Assembly (NCBI RefSeq): GCF_013403985.1
Contig: NZ_JABFDF010000006.1
Coordinates: 186,001 to 250,000, forward strand
Length of the DNA: 64,000 nt
DNA from: Winogradskyella ludwigii
Lineage (GTDB): Bacteria; Bacteroidota; Bacteroidia; Flavobacteriales; Flavobacteriaceae
Direction of reading: 5' to 3'
The notes beneath the pieces were generated by a model. That model made no database searches, was not told the DNA's origin, and saw nothing but the letters and a program-made list of their open reading frames with translations. Positions 16,410 to 24,721 of this stretch are shown here, in pieces. Each line of letters opens with the position of its first letter. The stretch's first letter is position 1. The position numbers and the translations under genes are program-made.

Positions 16410-17066
16410 TTAAACATCAGCATTATAACGCTCTACAATAGCATCATAATCCTTAACTGTTTTTTTAATCCAATCAAACCGTTTTTCAATAATCTCTTCG
16501 TTTGTTAATTGCCAATTTATGTCCGATTTTCGTAATTGTGCTGTAACATGTTGAAGAATAATTGCCGCAGAAACTGAGATATTTAAACTTTCTGTAAAGC
16601 CAACCATGGGAATTTTAAGAAAACTATCTGCTTGATCAATCACTTGCTGAGATAAACCTTGGGATTCTCTTCCAAAGAAAAAGCAAGATTTTTTAGTGAT
16701 ATCAAAATCTATTAATTCACAATCATCAACGTGAGGAGTTGTTGCCACAATTTGGTAGCCTTCTGCTTTTACATCCTTTATACAATCTGAAATGGATTGA
16801 AATCGATTAAGATCTACCCACTTTTGGGCTCCCATTGCAATCTCACGATCTATACTTTTAGAATTTACTTCTTCTACTATATTCAATTCCTGGATTCCAA
16901 AAACATCACATGTACGCATCACAGCACTCGTATTATGTAATTGATATACGTCTTCCGTAGCCACCGTAAAATGTTTAGTACGATTTGGCAACACTGATTT
17001 AAAACGCTCTTTACGGTTTTCTGTTAAAAAGGTTTCTAAATACTCTAGTAATTTTAAATCTTGCAT
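16410..17066 (-). CDS. TrmH/SpoU-family RNA 2'-O-methyltransferase
   Basis: A 218-residue SPOUT methyltransferase, probably tRNA guanosine-18 2'-O-methyltransferase (TrmH). Motif 1 is AVMRTCDVFGIQEL (N of the usual N-x-G-x-x-R replaced within SAVMRTC), motif 2 CFFFGRESQGLSQQVID, and motif 3 IPMVGFTESLNISVSAAIIL, which forms the cofactor knot. The N-terminal RKERFKSVLPNRTKHFTVATEDV and the basic C-terminus fit TrmH rather than the larger RlmB. Start ATG at 17066; the gene upstream is divergent. Whether the substrate is G18 of tRNA is family inference. Confidence 0.9.
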   Translation of the reverse strand: MQDLKLLEYLETFLTENRKERFKSVLPNRTKHFTVATEDVYQLHNTSAVMRTCDVFGIQELNIVEEVNSKSIDREIAMGAQKWVDLNRFQSISDCIKDVKAEGYQIVATTPHVDDCELIDFDITKKSCFFFGRESQGLSQQVIDQADSFLKIPMVGFTESLNISVSAAIILQHVTAQLRKSDINWQLTNEEIIEKRFDWIKKTVKDYDAIVERYNADV

Positions 17067-17232
17067 AATTCAAAAATACTAAAAATGAAGTTGAAATTAA
17101 ACCTGAGTAAAAGTTGAGATATTATTGCAAGCCAAGCGTGCTATTCTTTTAATTAAAATGAAGTATTAAACAGATTACCACTACAGACAAAAAAATGGCT
17201 TCTTAGTGACGGAAATTGATTATTTTTAATTT

Positions 17233-17919
17233 ATGAAAAAACACATCGTTGTATTAACAGGAGCTGGGATAAGTGCAGAAAGTGGTATTAAAACATTTAG
17301 AGATGCCGATGGACTTTGGGAAGGACACGATGTTATGGAAGTTGCCTCTCCTGAAGGTTTCGCTCAAAATCCAGAATTGGTTTTAAATTTTTATAACGAA
17401 AGACGAAAACAATTAAAAGAGGTTAAACCCAACCAAGCACATTTAAATTTAGCGATTTTAGAAAAGGATTATAAAGTCACTATAATTACACAAAACGTTG
17501 ATGATTTACACGAGCGTGCAGGCAGTACTGATGTGGTTCATTTACATGGAGAACTACGAAAAATAAGAAGCACAAGAGATGAAAACGATATTAAAATTTG
17601 GGACGAAGACCTAAAACTAGGAGACACCTGTGAAAAAGGCTATCAACTAAGACCACATATTGTTTGGTTTGGAGAAGCCGTTCCTATGATTGATACTGCT
17701 GTTAAAATTTGTTACGCTGCAGATATTCTTATTATCATTGGAACAAGTATGCAAGTGTATCCTGCGGCAAGCTTAATCGATTATGTGCAACCCAATACTC
17801 CTATTTATTATATAGATCCTAAACCTGCAATTAACGATTCTGGAAAAATAACTGTTATTTCAAAATCGGCGACAGAAGGCACAAAAGATCTAATGCGTAT
17901 TTTAAAGGATTCAGAATAA
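17233..17919 (+). CDS. NAD-dependent protein deacylase, sirtuin class III, without the zinc cysteines
   Basis: A 228-residue SIR2 protein that removes acetyl or succinyl groups from lysines using NAD. Seen: GAGISAESGI (NAD binding), TQNVDDLHERAG, catalytic His105 in HLHGEL, RPHIVWFGEAVP, and GTSMQVYPAA. Tyr54 and Arg57 (FYNERR) match the pair that recognises succinyl-lysine in SIRT5/CobB. The zinc module expected after HGEL normally has four cysteines; here that stretch (residues 109-140) has only Cys133, so no tetracysteine zinc site exists. The RluA-family gene follows almost at once and may be co-transcribed. Confidence 0.93.
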   Translation: MKKHIVVLTGAGISAESGIKTFRDADGLWEGHDVMEVASPEGFAQNPELVLNFYNERRKQLKEVKPNQAHLNLAILEKDYKVTIITQNVDDLHERAGSTDVVHLHGELRKIRSTRDENDIKIWDEDLKLGDTCEKGYQLRPHIVWFGEAVPMIDTAVKICYAADILIIIGTSMQVYPAASLIDYVQPNTPIYYIDPKPAINDSGKITVISKSATEGTKDLMRILKDSE

Positions 17920-17940
17920 TAAACTTTAATTAATTCAAAA

Positions 17941-18810
17941 ATTATCATTAAACCAACTGACTCTCATAACGTTCCAAAAATCCTGACACCTATTAGACTA
18001 CAGGACTATGGTATTGGTATTTTTAATTCAATTTCAACAAAATCTGCACTAAAGAAAGCCTTAAAGAAAAACTATATCTCTGTTAATGGAGTTATAGCCA
18101 CTTCTGCTACTTATATAAATGGTGGAGAATGCATTACTTTAAACATCAAATCACCTATTGAGCCTAGAAAACAACTACTGTTTAAATTAAATGTTTTATT
18201 TGAAGATGATTTTCTGGCTGTAATCCATAAACCTGCTGGTATTTTAGTAAGTGGTAATCATTTTAAAACCGTTGCAAATGCTTTAGTACAGAATTTAAAA
18301 CGAAGCATACAACCTGATGTTACAAAACCACAGCCTGTGCATCGCTTAGACTTTGCAACTACTGGTGCTTTACTCATTGGAAAAACAAGTAGTAGTATTA
18401 TAGCTTTAAATAAATTATTTGAAGACCGATCTATTAAAAAAACATATTACGCAGTTACTATTGGAAATATGAAATCTGAAGGTAGCATCACTACAGAAGT
18501 AGACGAGAAACCTTGTAAGTCTAATTATAAAGTTCACCAAACAGTGACTTCCGAAAGATTTGGTTACCTTAATTTAGTAGAATTAGAACCTTTTACAGGA
18601 CGAAGACATCAATTACGCCAACACCTCTCTGACATAGGAAACCCTATTTTGGGAGATAAAGATTATGCTATAGATCATTTAATTCTAAATGGAAAAGGGA
18701 TGTATTTACATGCTTACTCTATAAGCTTCAGGCATCCTTTTACAAATGAGTTCATGCATTTAAAAAGTGACTTACCTGAACGATTTAAGAAAATATTTAG
18801 TTCAATTTAA
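17941..18810 (+). CDS. RluA-family pseudouridine synthase with no ATG/GTG/TTG start
   Basis: The open frame runs from the TAA at 17920 to the stop at 18808-18810. Its first part encodes VPKILTPIRLQDYGIGIFN and an S4-like RNA-binding domain (KNYISVNGVIATSATYINGG), then the catalytic domain with VIHKPAGILVSG, HRLDFATTGALLIGK (catalytic Asp in HRLD) and GRRHQLRQHLSDIGNPILGDK. The first ATG/GTG/TTG in frame is the GTG at 18337, inside the HRLD motif, and cannot be the start of a working enzyme. Candidate starts are ATT at 17932, 17941 or 17947, or ATC at 17944. I give 17941; the true start is unproven. Likely target: a uridine in rRNA or tRNA. Confidence 0.8.
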   Translation: MIIKPTDSHNVPKILTPIRLQDYGIGIFNSISTKSALKKALKKNYISVNGVIATSATYINGGECITLNIKSPIEPRKQLLFKLNVLFEDDFLAVIHKPAGILVSGNHFKTVANALVQNLKRSIQPDVTKPQPVHRLDFATTGALLIGKTSSSIIALNKLFEDRSIKKTYYAVTIGNMKSEGSITTEVDEKPCKSNYKVHQTVTSERFGYLNLVELEPFTGRRHQLRQHLSDIGNPILGDKDYAIDHLILNGKGMYLHAYSISFRHPFTNEFMHLKSDLPERFKKIFSSI

Positions 18811-18901
18811 TGTTGAAGCAACGTATACAATTCCTCATAAGACTAATGAGAAATTCTTAACGACAAGATTAATTATTACAAATATTAGTGTTGTGATTAA
18901 C

Positions 18902-19102
18902 CTAATCATCGATACTCAATTTAAAAAAATCATTCACTGGTTTATTAAACAGCTCCGAAAGCTTTAATGCTAAAACTGTTGAAGGCACATACCGATTGGC
19001 TTCAATAGAGTTTATGGTTTGGCGAGAAACACCAATACGCTTGGCCAACTCATCTTGAGTTAAACTTAAAATAGCGCGTTCTACTTTTATAGTATTTTCC
19101 AT
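18902..19102 (-). CDS. XRE-family helix-turn-helix regulator (66 residues)
   Basis: A minimal Cro/C1-type DNA-binding protein: residues 10-60 hold the helix-turn-helix (LTQDELAKRIGVSRQTINSIEANR) followed by YVPSTVLALKLSELFNKPVNDFFKL. It starts in a one-base overlap with the stop of the upstream membrane-protein gene (TAATG), a strong sign of coupled translation. Regulators of this type commonly pair with a small membrane protein and repress their own operon; an 18-bp palindrome at the operon's transcription start would be the operator. Confidence 0.93.
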   Translation of the reverse strand: MENTIKVERAILSLTQDELAKRIGVSRQTINSIEANRYVPSTVLALKLSELFNKPVNDFFKLSIDD

Positions 19103-19551
19103 TATCTGTAACGTTTTAAGTTATGGTAAATCATAAGTTGAATCATTAACATAAATAACAAAATCTGAAAATCACCCAAATCCTTAAACGCCTCACCTCC
19201 TGAATGTACAGCGTTAGAAACTCCAAATTCAACATAAGGCATTACTAAGGCATAAATAACACCTACAATAAAAGCAATTGCGTACGATTGTGCTCTTAAA
19301 CTAACGGTCATTTCATCCTCTACTTTATCTTTAGATAATGACATAATTAGCATTCCTACTAAAAGCACTTTCTTTAATAACAACTTTAACCATTCCGTTT
19401 CTCCTTCCATTGCAAAAGCACGCACAAACATCATTATAATAGACAGAGACGCAATTGCAATTCCAACAGCCATGAATTGATGTGATAATCTAAAATTAAT
19501 AAACTTATTAAAACTCTTACGCTCGCATTCTAATATTTTCTTTGCATCCAT
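19102..19551 (-). CDS. Small membrane protein paired with the HTH regulator
   Basis: A 149-residue protein with four predicted transmembrane helices (about residues 26-45, 60-77, 90-112 and 125-145). No family recognised by name. I used the ATG at 19551; a TTG three codons earlier is less likely. It is the first gene of the two-gene unit with the XRE regulator. Related two-gene units occur widely in bacteria with the membrane protein of unknown role, sometimes as a sensor or antagonist of the regulator. Confidence 0.8.
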   Translation of the reverse strand: MDAKKILECERKSFNKFINFRLSHQFMAVGIAIASLSIIMMFVRAFAMEGETEWLKLLLKKVLLVGMLIMSLSKDKVEDEMTVSLRAQSYAIAFIVGVIYALVMPYVEFGVSNAVHSGGEAFKDLGDFQILLFMLMIQLMIYHNLKRYR

Positions 19552-19575
19552 AATTGACAAATCAATTTTATATTA

Positions 19576-19593
19576 AGTAAAAACATTTTTACT
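19576..19593. promoter_or_regulatory. 18-bp palindromic operator at the HTH operon start
   Basis: AGTAAAAACATTTTTACT is a perfect palindrome apart from its two central bases. It starts just beyond the -7 box, so it covers the predicted transcription start, which is the expected place for autorepression by the XRE regulator encoded in the operon. Confidence 0.6.
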
Positions 19594-19599
19594 ATATGA

Positions 19600-19630
19600 C
19601 AAATATACTTTACATTTAATAATTACACAA
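19600..19630 (-). promoter_or_regulatory. Promoter of the membrane protein/HTH operon
   Basis: On the minus strand TTG (19630-19628) is followed after 20 bases by TATATTTG (19607-19600), a full match to the Bacteroidota promoter. The start of transcription should fall at the adjacent palindrome. Confidence 0.7.
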
Positions 19631-19751
19631 GTGTTTTTTAGAAAAATTGAGATTCTTAAAATTTTTCTACTAACTTCATTTTATGTATGTTGCAAAACAT
19701 TGAGACCACTTTTATCATCCAAACATTGATAAACCTATAAAAACATAAAGC

Positions 19752-22190
19752 ATGAAATTATCATTTGTTTTCCTATCATTCCTTTTTTGTATAAATATTA
19801 ATGCACAAATTAATTTTCAAGAACATATAATTATTGATGAATCCATAAGTGCTAATGACCCAAATGCTATACTATCTGCAGATATTGATGGTGATGGAGA
19901 TAGCGATATTCTATCCTCGTCCTATGCGGATCGCAAAATAGCATGGTATGAAAATTTAGACGGAAATGGAACTTATGGTACACAACGTATAATAGCTACA
20001 ACATCTACCTACTCTAGAATATCATCAATTCATCTTGCAGATGTAGATAATGATGGAGATCTCGATTTACTATGGTCATCAGACAATGGCGATTTTGTTG
20101 GTTGGTTTAAAAACCTCGATGGTTTAGGAAATTTTGGTGATTACAGCAATATAGGCTCCCAATTAAATGGTGCTAGTTCCGTATTTTCCAAAGATATTGA
20201 TGGAGATGGAGATTTAGATGTACTATCGACCTCTTCTATCGATGATGAGATTAATTGGTTTGAAAATCTCGATGGATTAGGGGATTTTGGCCTAAAAAAC
20301 ACGATTTCTGATGCATCTAATGGTGCTAAATCCGTTTTATCCAAAGACATAGATGGTGATGGCTACATGGATGTTATAGTAATGAGAAATAATGCCTTTG
20401 AATGGTTTAAAAATTTAAATGGTCTTGGTGATTTTGGACCTAAAAATGCATTTAGCGTAAATTCCGTAGAATCTATACATATTGATGACTTTGATAATGA
20501 TGGTGATATGGATATTGTTACAGCTTCTGATTCTAATAATACGATAAAATGGTTCGAAAATACGGACGGTCTTGGCACCTATGATTTGCAACACATTATT
20601 TCTACTTCTGCGATTAATGCGAAATCTGTTTTTTCAATAGATATAGACAATGATGGCGACGTTGATATTATCTCTGCATCAAGAGAGGATGATAAAATTG
20701 CATGGTATGAAAATCTTGATTCTATGGGGAATTTTAGCACAGAAAAAATTGTGTCAACTAATGCTAAAGGAGCACGTTTAATTTACGCGGACGATTTAGA
20801 TGGAGATGGTGATAATGATTTAATTTCAGGTTCTATGTACGATGATAAAATTGTATGGTATAAAAATACAAATGGTTTAGGCCAATTTGAAGAGCAAAAT
20901 AAATTAACCCAAAGTGCGTTTAAACCCGAATCTATTATTGCTGCAGATTTGGATGGAGATGGTGACCAAGATGTTCTTTCTTCCTCATGGGCAGATGATA
21001 AAATTTCTTGGTATGAAAACACAAATGGTCTCGGTGATTTTAGCAAACAGAAAATAATATCTACAGACACTAATTATCCTGTATATGTTGTTTCATCAGA
21101 TATAGATGGTGATGGAGATATGGATGTACTTTCTGCCTCAAGACAAGACAATAAAATAGCGTGGTATGAAAACCTTGATGGTCATGGAAATTTTGGTGAT
21201 CAACAAATTATTAGTTCAACAGAGTCAAATGCCAATTATATCTATACGGTTGATTTGGATGAGGATGGAGATATGGATGTCTTAACATCATCGTATGATG
21301 GAATTGCATGGTATATAAATACCAATGGACTTGGGCAGTTTAGCTCTAGACAAGTAATATCTGCGAGTAGCTTTCAAAATTATTCGCCTGTTGCTGCAGA
21401 TTTAGATGGCGATGGGGATTTAGACATAGCCTCTACTGCTAGATATTCTGGAGGAAATAATGAATTAGCATGGTATGAAAACACAGATGGGCAACAAACA
21501 TATATACGTCATGGTATTACAACAAATATAGATGCTGCAAATTCTACGTTTGTTACAGATATTGATCAAGATGGAGATATTGATATAATAGCAGCAGCTT
21601 ACAACAAAATAGCCTTATATGAAAACAATACAGGTTTAGGGAATTTTTCATCAGAACAATTATTAACCGTTGACTATTTACATGGCGCCAATTCCATAAA
21701 TTATTATGATATGGATTTAGATGGTATAGAAGATCTTATTTATGGACTTTCATCAGACGACAAAATTGTTTGGAAAAAAAGAAATGCTTCTGGCTACTTT
21801 GGTGCAACTCAAGAAATAGCCACAAATGCTGTTGATGTAAAATCTGTTTTTGTTACAGATATAGATGGAGATACTGATATGGATGTTGTTTTTTCTTCTA
21901 TTGGTGATAATAAAATTTCATGGTACGAGAACTCTACCATTACTTTAAATATAACAGATAGTACATTAGAAAATTTTACTATTTATCCAAATCCTGCAGA
22001 TAATATTCTAAACATTGAATCTAAAACTAATATTTTACAAACTAAAATTTACAATAGCCTAGGTCAGTTAGTTTTAACAAAAACAAATGACAAAAGAATA
22101 GACATTTCAAATTTAAACAATGGCATTTATTTTATAAAAATAATAGATACTATGAAAAACACTGAAATAAAAAAAATAATAAAAAAGTAA
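19752..22190 (+). CDS. FG-GAP/VCBS-repeat protein with T9SS type A sorting domain
   Basis: An 812-residue secreted protein: signal peptide (residues 1-19, FCININA), then 14 tandem repeats of about 50 residues, then a C-terminal T9SS type A sorting domain (NFTIYPNPADNILNIES ... LNNGIYFIKI ... EIKKIIKK). Each repeat has a calcium-binding DxDGDGDxD loop followed by the WYEN segment and a GLGxF turn, for example DIDGDGDMDVLSASRQDNKI then AWYENLDG. This is the FG-GAP/VCBS propeller fold, giving roughly two beta-propellers. Such proteins are exported by T9SS and anchored on the surface or released; ligand unknown. Downstream signals are not obvious. Confidence 0.93.
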   Translation: MKLSFVFLSFLFCININAQINFQEHIIIDESISANDPNAILSADIDGDGDSDILSSSYADRKIAWYENLDGNGTYGTQRIIATTSTYSRISSIHLADVDNDGDLDLLWSSDNGDFVGWFKNLDGLGNFGDYSNIGSQLNGASSVFSKDIDGDGDLDVLSTSSIDDEINWFENLDGLGDFGLKNTISDASNGAKSVLSKDIDGDGYMDVIVMRNNAFEWFKNLNGLGDFGPKNAFSVNSVESIHIDDFDNDGDMDIVTASDSNNTIKWFENTDGLGTYDLQHIISTSAINAKSVFSIDIDNDGDVDIISASREDDKIAWYENLDSMGNFSTEKIVSTNAKGARLIYADDLDGDGDNDLISGSMYDDKIVWYKNTNGLGQFEEQNKLTQSAFKPESIIAADLDGDGDQDVLSSSWADDKISWYENTNGLGDFSKQKIISTDTNYPVYVVSSDIDGDGDMDVLSASRQDNKIAWYENLDGHGNFGDQQIISSTESNANYIYTVDLDEDGDMDVLTSSYDGIAWYINTNGLGQFSSRQVISASSFQNYSPVAADLDGDGDLDIASTARYSGGNNELAWYENTDGQQTYIRHGITTNIDAANSTFVTDIDQDGDIDIIAAAYNKIALYENNTGLGNFSSEQLLTVDYLHGANSINYYDMDLDGIEDLIYGLSSDDKIVWKKRNASGYFGATQEIATNAVDVKSVFVTDIDGDTDMDVVFSSIGDNKISWYENSTITLNITDSTLENFTIYPNPADNILNIESKTNILQTKIYNSLGQLVLTKTNDKRIDISNLNNGIYFIKIIDTMKNTEIKKIIKK

Positions 22191-22265
22191 ATACTTTTAT
22201 CAACATTAAAAACCAATAAATCAAACAAGTAACTCACTTAAACCGATTTAACTAACTATCACAAA

Positions 22266-23498
22266 TCAGCTATTCTTAGCTTCAATCCACTTGCTCATAT
22301 ACTTGGTGCTTTGCATAGTCTGATGCATCAACAGCAGACCAATAAAATTATATTGTCTGTGTTGATCTAAGTTAATTCTAAGTGATTTAATATGAGTTAA
22401 AAAGGCTTCTTCAAAATCTAACCGATTAAAACGTTGATTTAAAACCTCAAAACCAGCTTGTTGCTTATGTTTCCATATATCAGAATTGTTATAAAGCAAA
22501 ATTGCTTTTTTGGCAAAGTCTTCAGGATTATCTTCAATAAAACCATTTTCTTCAAATTCACCAAACATACCTTCAGATGCAATACTTGTCATGACACAAG
22601 GTGTTCCGTTTTGCATGGCATCTACAAGTTTTCCTTTTAGTCCTGCTCCAAAACGTAAAGACGCAAAGCATACTTTTGCATTTTGCATGACTATATTTAC
22701 ATCTTCTGCAAATCCTTTAATTAAAAACCCTTCTTTTTTATTGTTCAGTTGCAACACTTTTTGAGATTCATAAGCACCATAAATATGCAATTCTGCTTTA
22801 GGTAATTGCTTTTTAATTAGTGGCCAAATGCTTTGCCTCAAATATAAAATAGCATCGTAATTTGGTGCGTGTAGAAAATTACCAATGGTAATAAAATGTT
22901 GTCTCGCTTCAAAAGTTGGTAATTCTTGAATATGATCTTCAGAAATAGGTTCTAATAAAAATGGCAAATAATAAAGTAAGCTTTTATCTATTTTAAACTG
23001 ATTCGTTAAAATATCTATTTCAGCCTGAGAAATCATTATACTTAAATCACAACGATATATACTGGCTATTTCACGTTTGGTTATAGCATTTTGTAAGTGC
23101 ATCAAAGTAACCTCTTCATTTTGTTTTAAAGCCTCTTCCCTAGCTTTTCTTAAGCCATGAAAATCTTCAGTATCTAACACTCGTAAAGTATTTGGACATT
23201 GTTCTGCAACACGCCATCCATACTGTTCTTCGCTCATAAAACGATCAAACAACACCACATCTGGGCGTAATTCCTGAACAAAAGCATCAAAAGATGAATC
23301 GTTTAAAACAATCGATTTTGTAGTAACATTAATAGAATTTAAATCAAAGGTATTATCTGAAGTTTTAGCCGCAGAACAAAATGTAACCTCATAGCCTTGA
23401 TATTGAAATTGAGTAATTAATTGCAACATACGACTACCTGCTGCAGAACTTTTTGGCTCTGGCCAAACGAAACCAATAACTAGTAACTTTTTTTTCAT
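22266..23498 (-). CDS. Glycosyltransferase, GT-B fold (group 1-like)
   Basis: A 410-residue glycosyltransferase. The N-terminal lobe opens with LLVIGFVWPEPKSSAAGSRMLQLITQF, the nucleotide-sugar-transferase pattern of group 1 enzymes; the C-terminal lobe has a FITIGNFLHAPNYDAILYLRQSIWP segment and KVCFASLRFGAGLKGKLVDAMQNGTPCVMTS, the usual donor-binding E/G-rich region. Substrate unknown; surface polysaccharide or glycoprotein decoration is the common role. It stands alone between a T9SS protein and a haem-binding protein, so context does not narrow the acceptor. Confidence 0.87.
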   Translation of the reverse strand: MKKKLLVIGFVWPEPKSSAAGSRMLQLITQFQYQGYEVTFCSAAKTSDNTFDLNSINVTTKSIVLNDSSFDAFVQELRPDVVLFDRFMSEEQYGWRVAEQCPNTLRVLDTEDFHGLRKAREEALKQNEEVTLMHLQNAITKREIASIYRCDLSIMISQAEIDILTNQFKIDKSLLYYLPFLLEPISEDHIQELPTFEARQHFITIGNFLHAPNYDAILYLRQSIWPLIKKQLPKAELHIYGAYESQKVLQLNNKKEGFLIKGFAEDVNIVMQNAKVCFASLRFGAGLKGKLVDAMQNGTPCVMTSIASEGMFGEFEENGFIEDNPEDFAKKAILLYNNSDIWKHKQQAGFEVLNQRFNRLDFEEAFLTHIKSLRINLDQHRQYNFIGLLLMHQTMQSTKYMSKWIEAKNS

Positions 23499-23570
23499 TA
23501 AAAACTCTAAAATATAATGTCACTGCGAACTAAAAGCGTGGTAATCTGTAGATTATTTTAATTTACACTT

Positions 23571-24044
23571 TTATTGAGGTTCATCTAAAAACACATATTT
23601 TAAACGTACTGTTTTTGCCCAAGAAACGACAGCATCTATTTGGTCTTGCGATAATTTTGCATCGCCATGTACCCAAGTATAACTGTCTAATGGCATTTCT
23701 TTTTCTTCAACCATCTCAATTAACTCATCGAGTTTATGGTCTTTTTTCTTATCAGAATAATCATTCCATTTAGAAATATTAAAATGCTTTTTTCCATCTG
23801 CAACATGTTCTGCCAGCCAATAATTAACAGGTGTTACATTATTATACCAAGGATAGCGTGTACTATCACTATGGCAATCATTACAGGCATTATTTAGAAT
23901 CAACTTCACATCTTCTGATGGATTTGTATCGGCGTAAAATACGTCTACAGAAGTGGAGTCTCCATCATTTTTATCTGGTCCAAAAAATTGCGCAACAACT
24001 AAAACGACCAAAAGTATCAGTCCTACATTCTTAATAATCTTCAT
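23571..24044 (-). CDS. Exported haem-binding domain protein (single CxxCH)
   Basis: A 157-residue protein with an N-terminal membrane anchor or signal (NVGLILLVVLVVAQFFG) and a cytochrome-like CNDCHSD motif at residues about 54-60 that would bind haem covalently. It also has the YPWYNNVTPVNYWLAEHVADGKKHFNISKW stretch typical of the Bacteroidota haem-binding (Haem_bd) family, and a late MPLDSYTWVHGDAKLS. It probably serves as a periplasmic electron carrier or c-type cytochrome domain. It is divergent from the HEAT-like gene, 40 bases apart. Confidence 0.88.
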   Translation of the reverse strand: MKIIKNVGLILLVVLVVAQFFGPDKNDGDSTSVDVFYADTNPSEDVKLILNNACNDCHSDSTRYPWYNNVTPVNYWLAEHVADGKKHFNISKWNDYSDKKKDHKLDELIEMVEEKEMPLDSYTWVHGDAKLSQDQIDAVVSWAKTVRLKYVFLDEPQ

Positions 24045-24084
24045 TTTTGTTTAATTTTAAAGTTCTAAATTAATCAATTTTATT

Positions 24085-24663
24085 TTGACCAAAGCAGAAC
24101 TTTATAAGGAATTGAGCTATGTGAATCATTCGCGAGAAAAACGGTTAAAATATGCCAATCTTGTCATTGATAATCCAGAATTAGTTGTTCCACTACTAGA
24201 GATTCTTTTTGATGTAGATGATAAAATTTCGTGCCGAGCGGCTTGGGTTTTAGAGTTTATGTGTAGCGAAAAACTTGAAGAAATTATTCCGCATCTAAAT
24301 ACCTTTACCAAAAACATTCATAAAGTACATTTAGATTCTGCTGTGCGACCTGTTGCCAAAGTTTGTGAATATCTCATTTATGCGAATTATTCTAAAACAG
24401 ACAATATTATTAAATCTCATTTATCTGCAAAGCACAAAGAAAAAATTACAGAAGCTTGTTTTGATTGGATGATAAGTGACCAAAAAGTAGCACCAAAAGC
24501 GTATGCCATGACTAGCTTATATTTATTAGGACTAGAATATGATTGGATTCACCCAGAGTTAGTTCTTATTTTAGAACGCGATTTTAAAATGCAAAGTGCT
24601 GCTTTTAAAGCTAGAGCACGACAAATTTTAAAGAAAATTGAAAAAGGTAAAAAAGCAAAATAG
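24085..24663 (+). CDS. HEAT-like alpha-helical protein upstream of purB
   Basis: A 192-residue, wholly alpha-helical cytosolic protein. It has two to three HEAT-like helical pairs, for example NPELVVPLLEILFDVDDKISCRAAWVLEFMC and the C-terminal WIHPELVLILERDFKMQSAAFKARARQIL. No active-site motif. The only sensible start is TTG at 24085 (TTG ACC AAA), as an ATG-started frame would lose the conserved TKAELYKELSYVNHSREKRL opening. Proteins of this kind beside purB are sometimes mislabelled adenylosuccinate lyase; it has no lyase residues. purB follows 58 bases later. Confidence 0.8.
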   Translation: MTKAELYKELSYVNHSREKRLKYANLVIDNPELVVPLLEILFDVDDKISCRAAWVLEFMCSEKLEEIIPHLNTFTKNIHKVHLDSAVRPVAKVCEYLIYANYSKTDNIIKSHLSAKHKEKITEACFDWMISDQKVAPKAYAMTSLYLLGLEYDWIHPELVLILERDFKMQSAAFKARARQILKKIEKGKKAK

Positions 24664-24721
24664 AAAGGTAAAAAATCCCACTTACTTTCCTATATTTGAT
24701 GCTTCTTTAAAACCACCGTAA

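Noticed and set aside
20141..21070. Several antisense frames within the FG-GAP gene
   Set aside because: They recur with the repeat unit and arise from the composition of the repeated sequence; each has the same low-complexity appearance.
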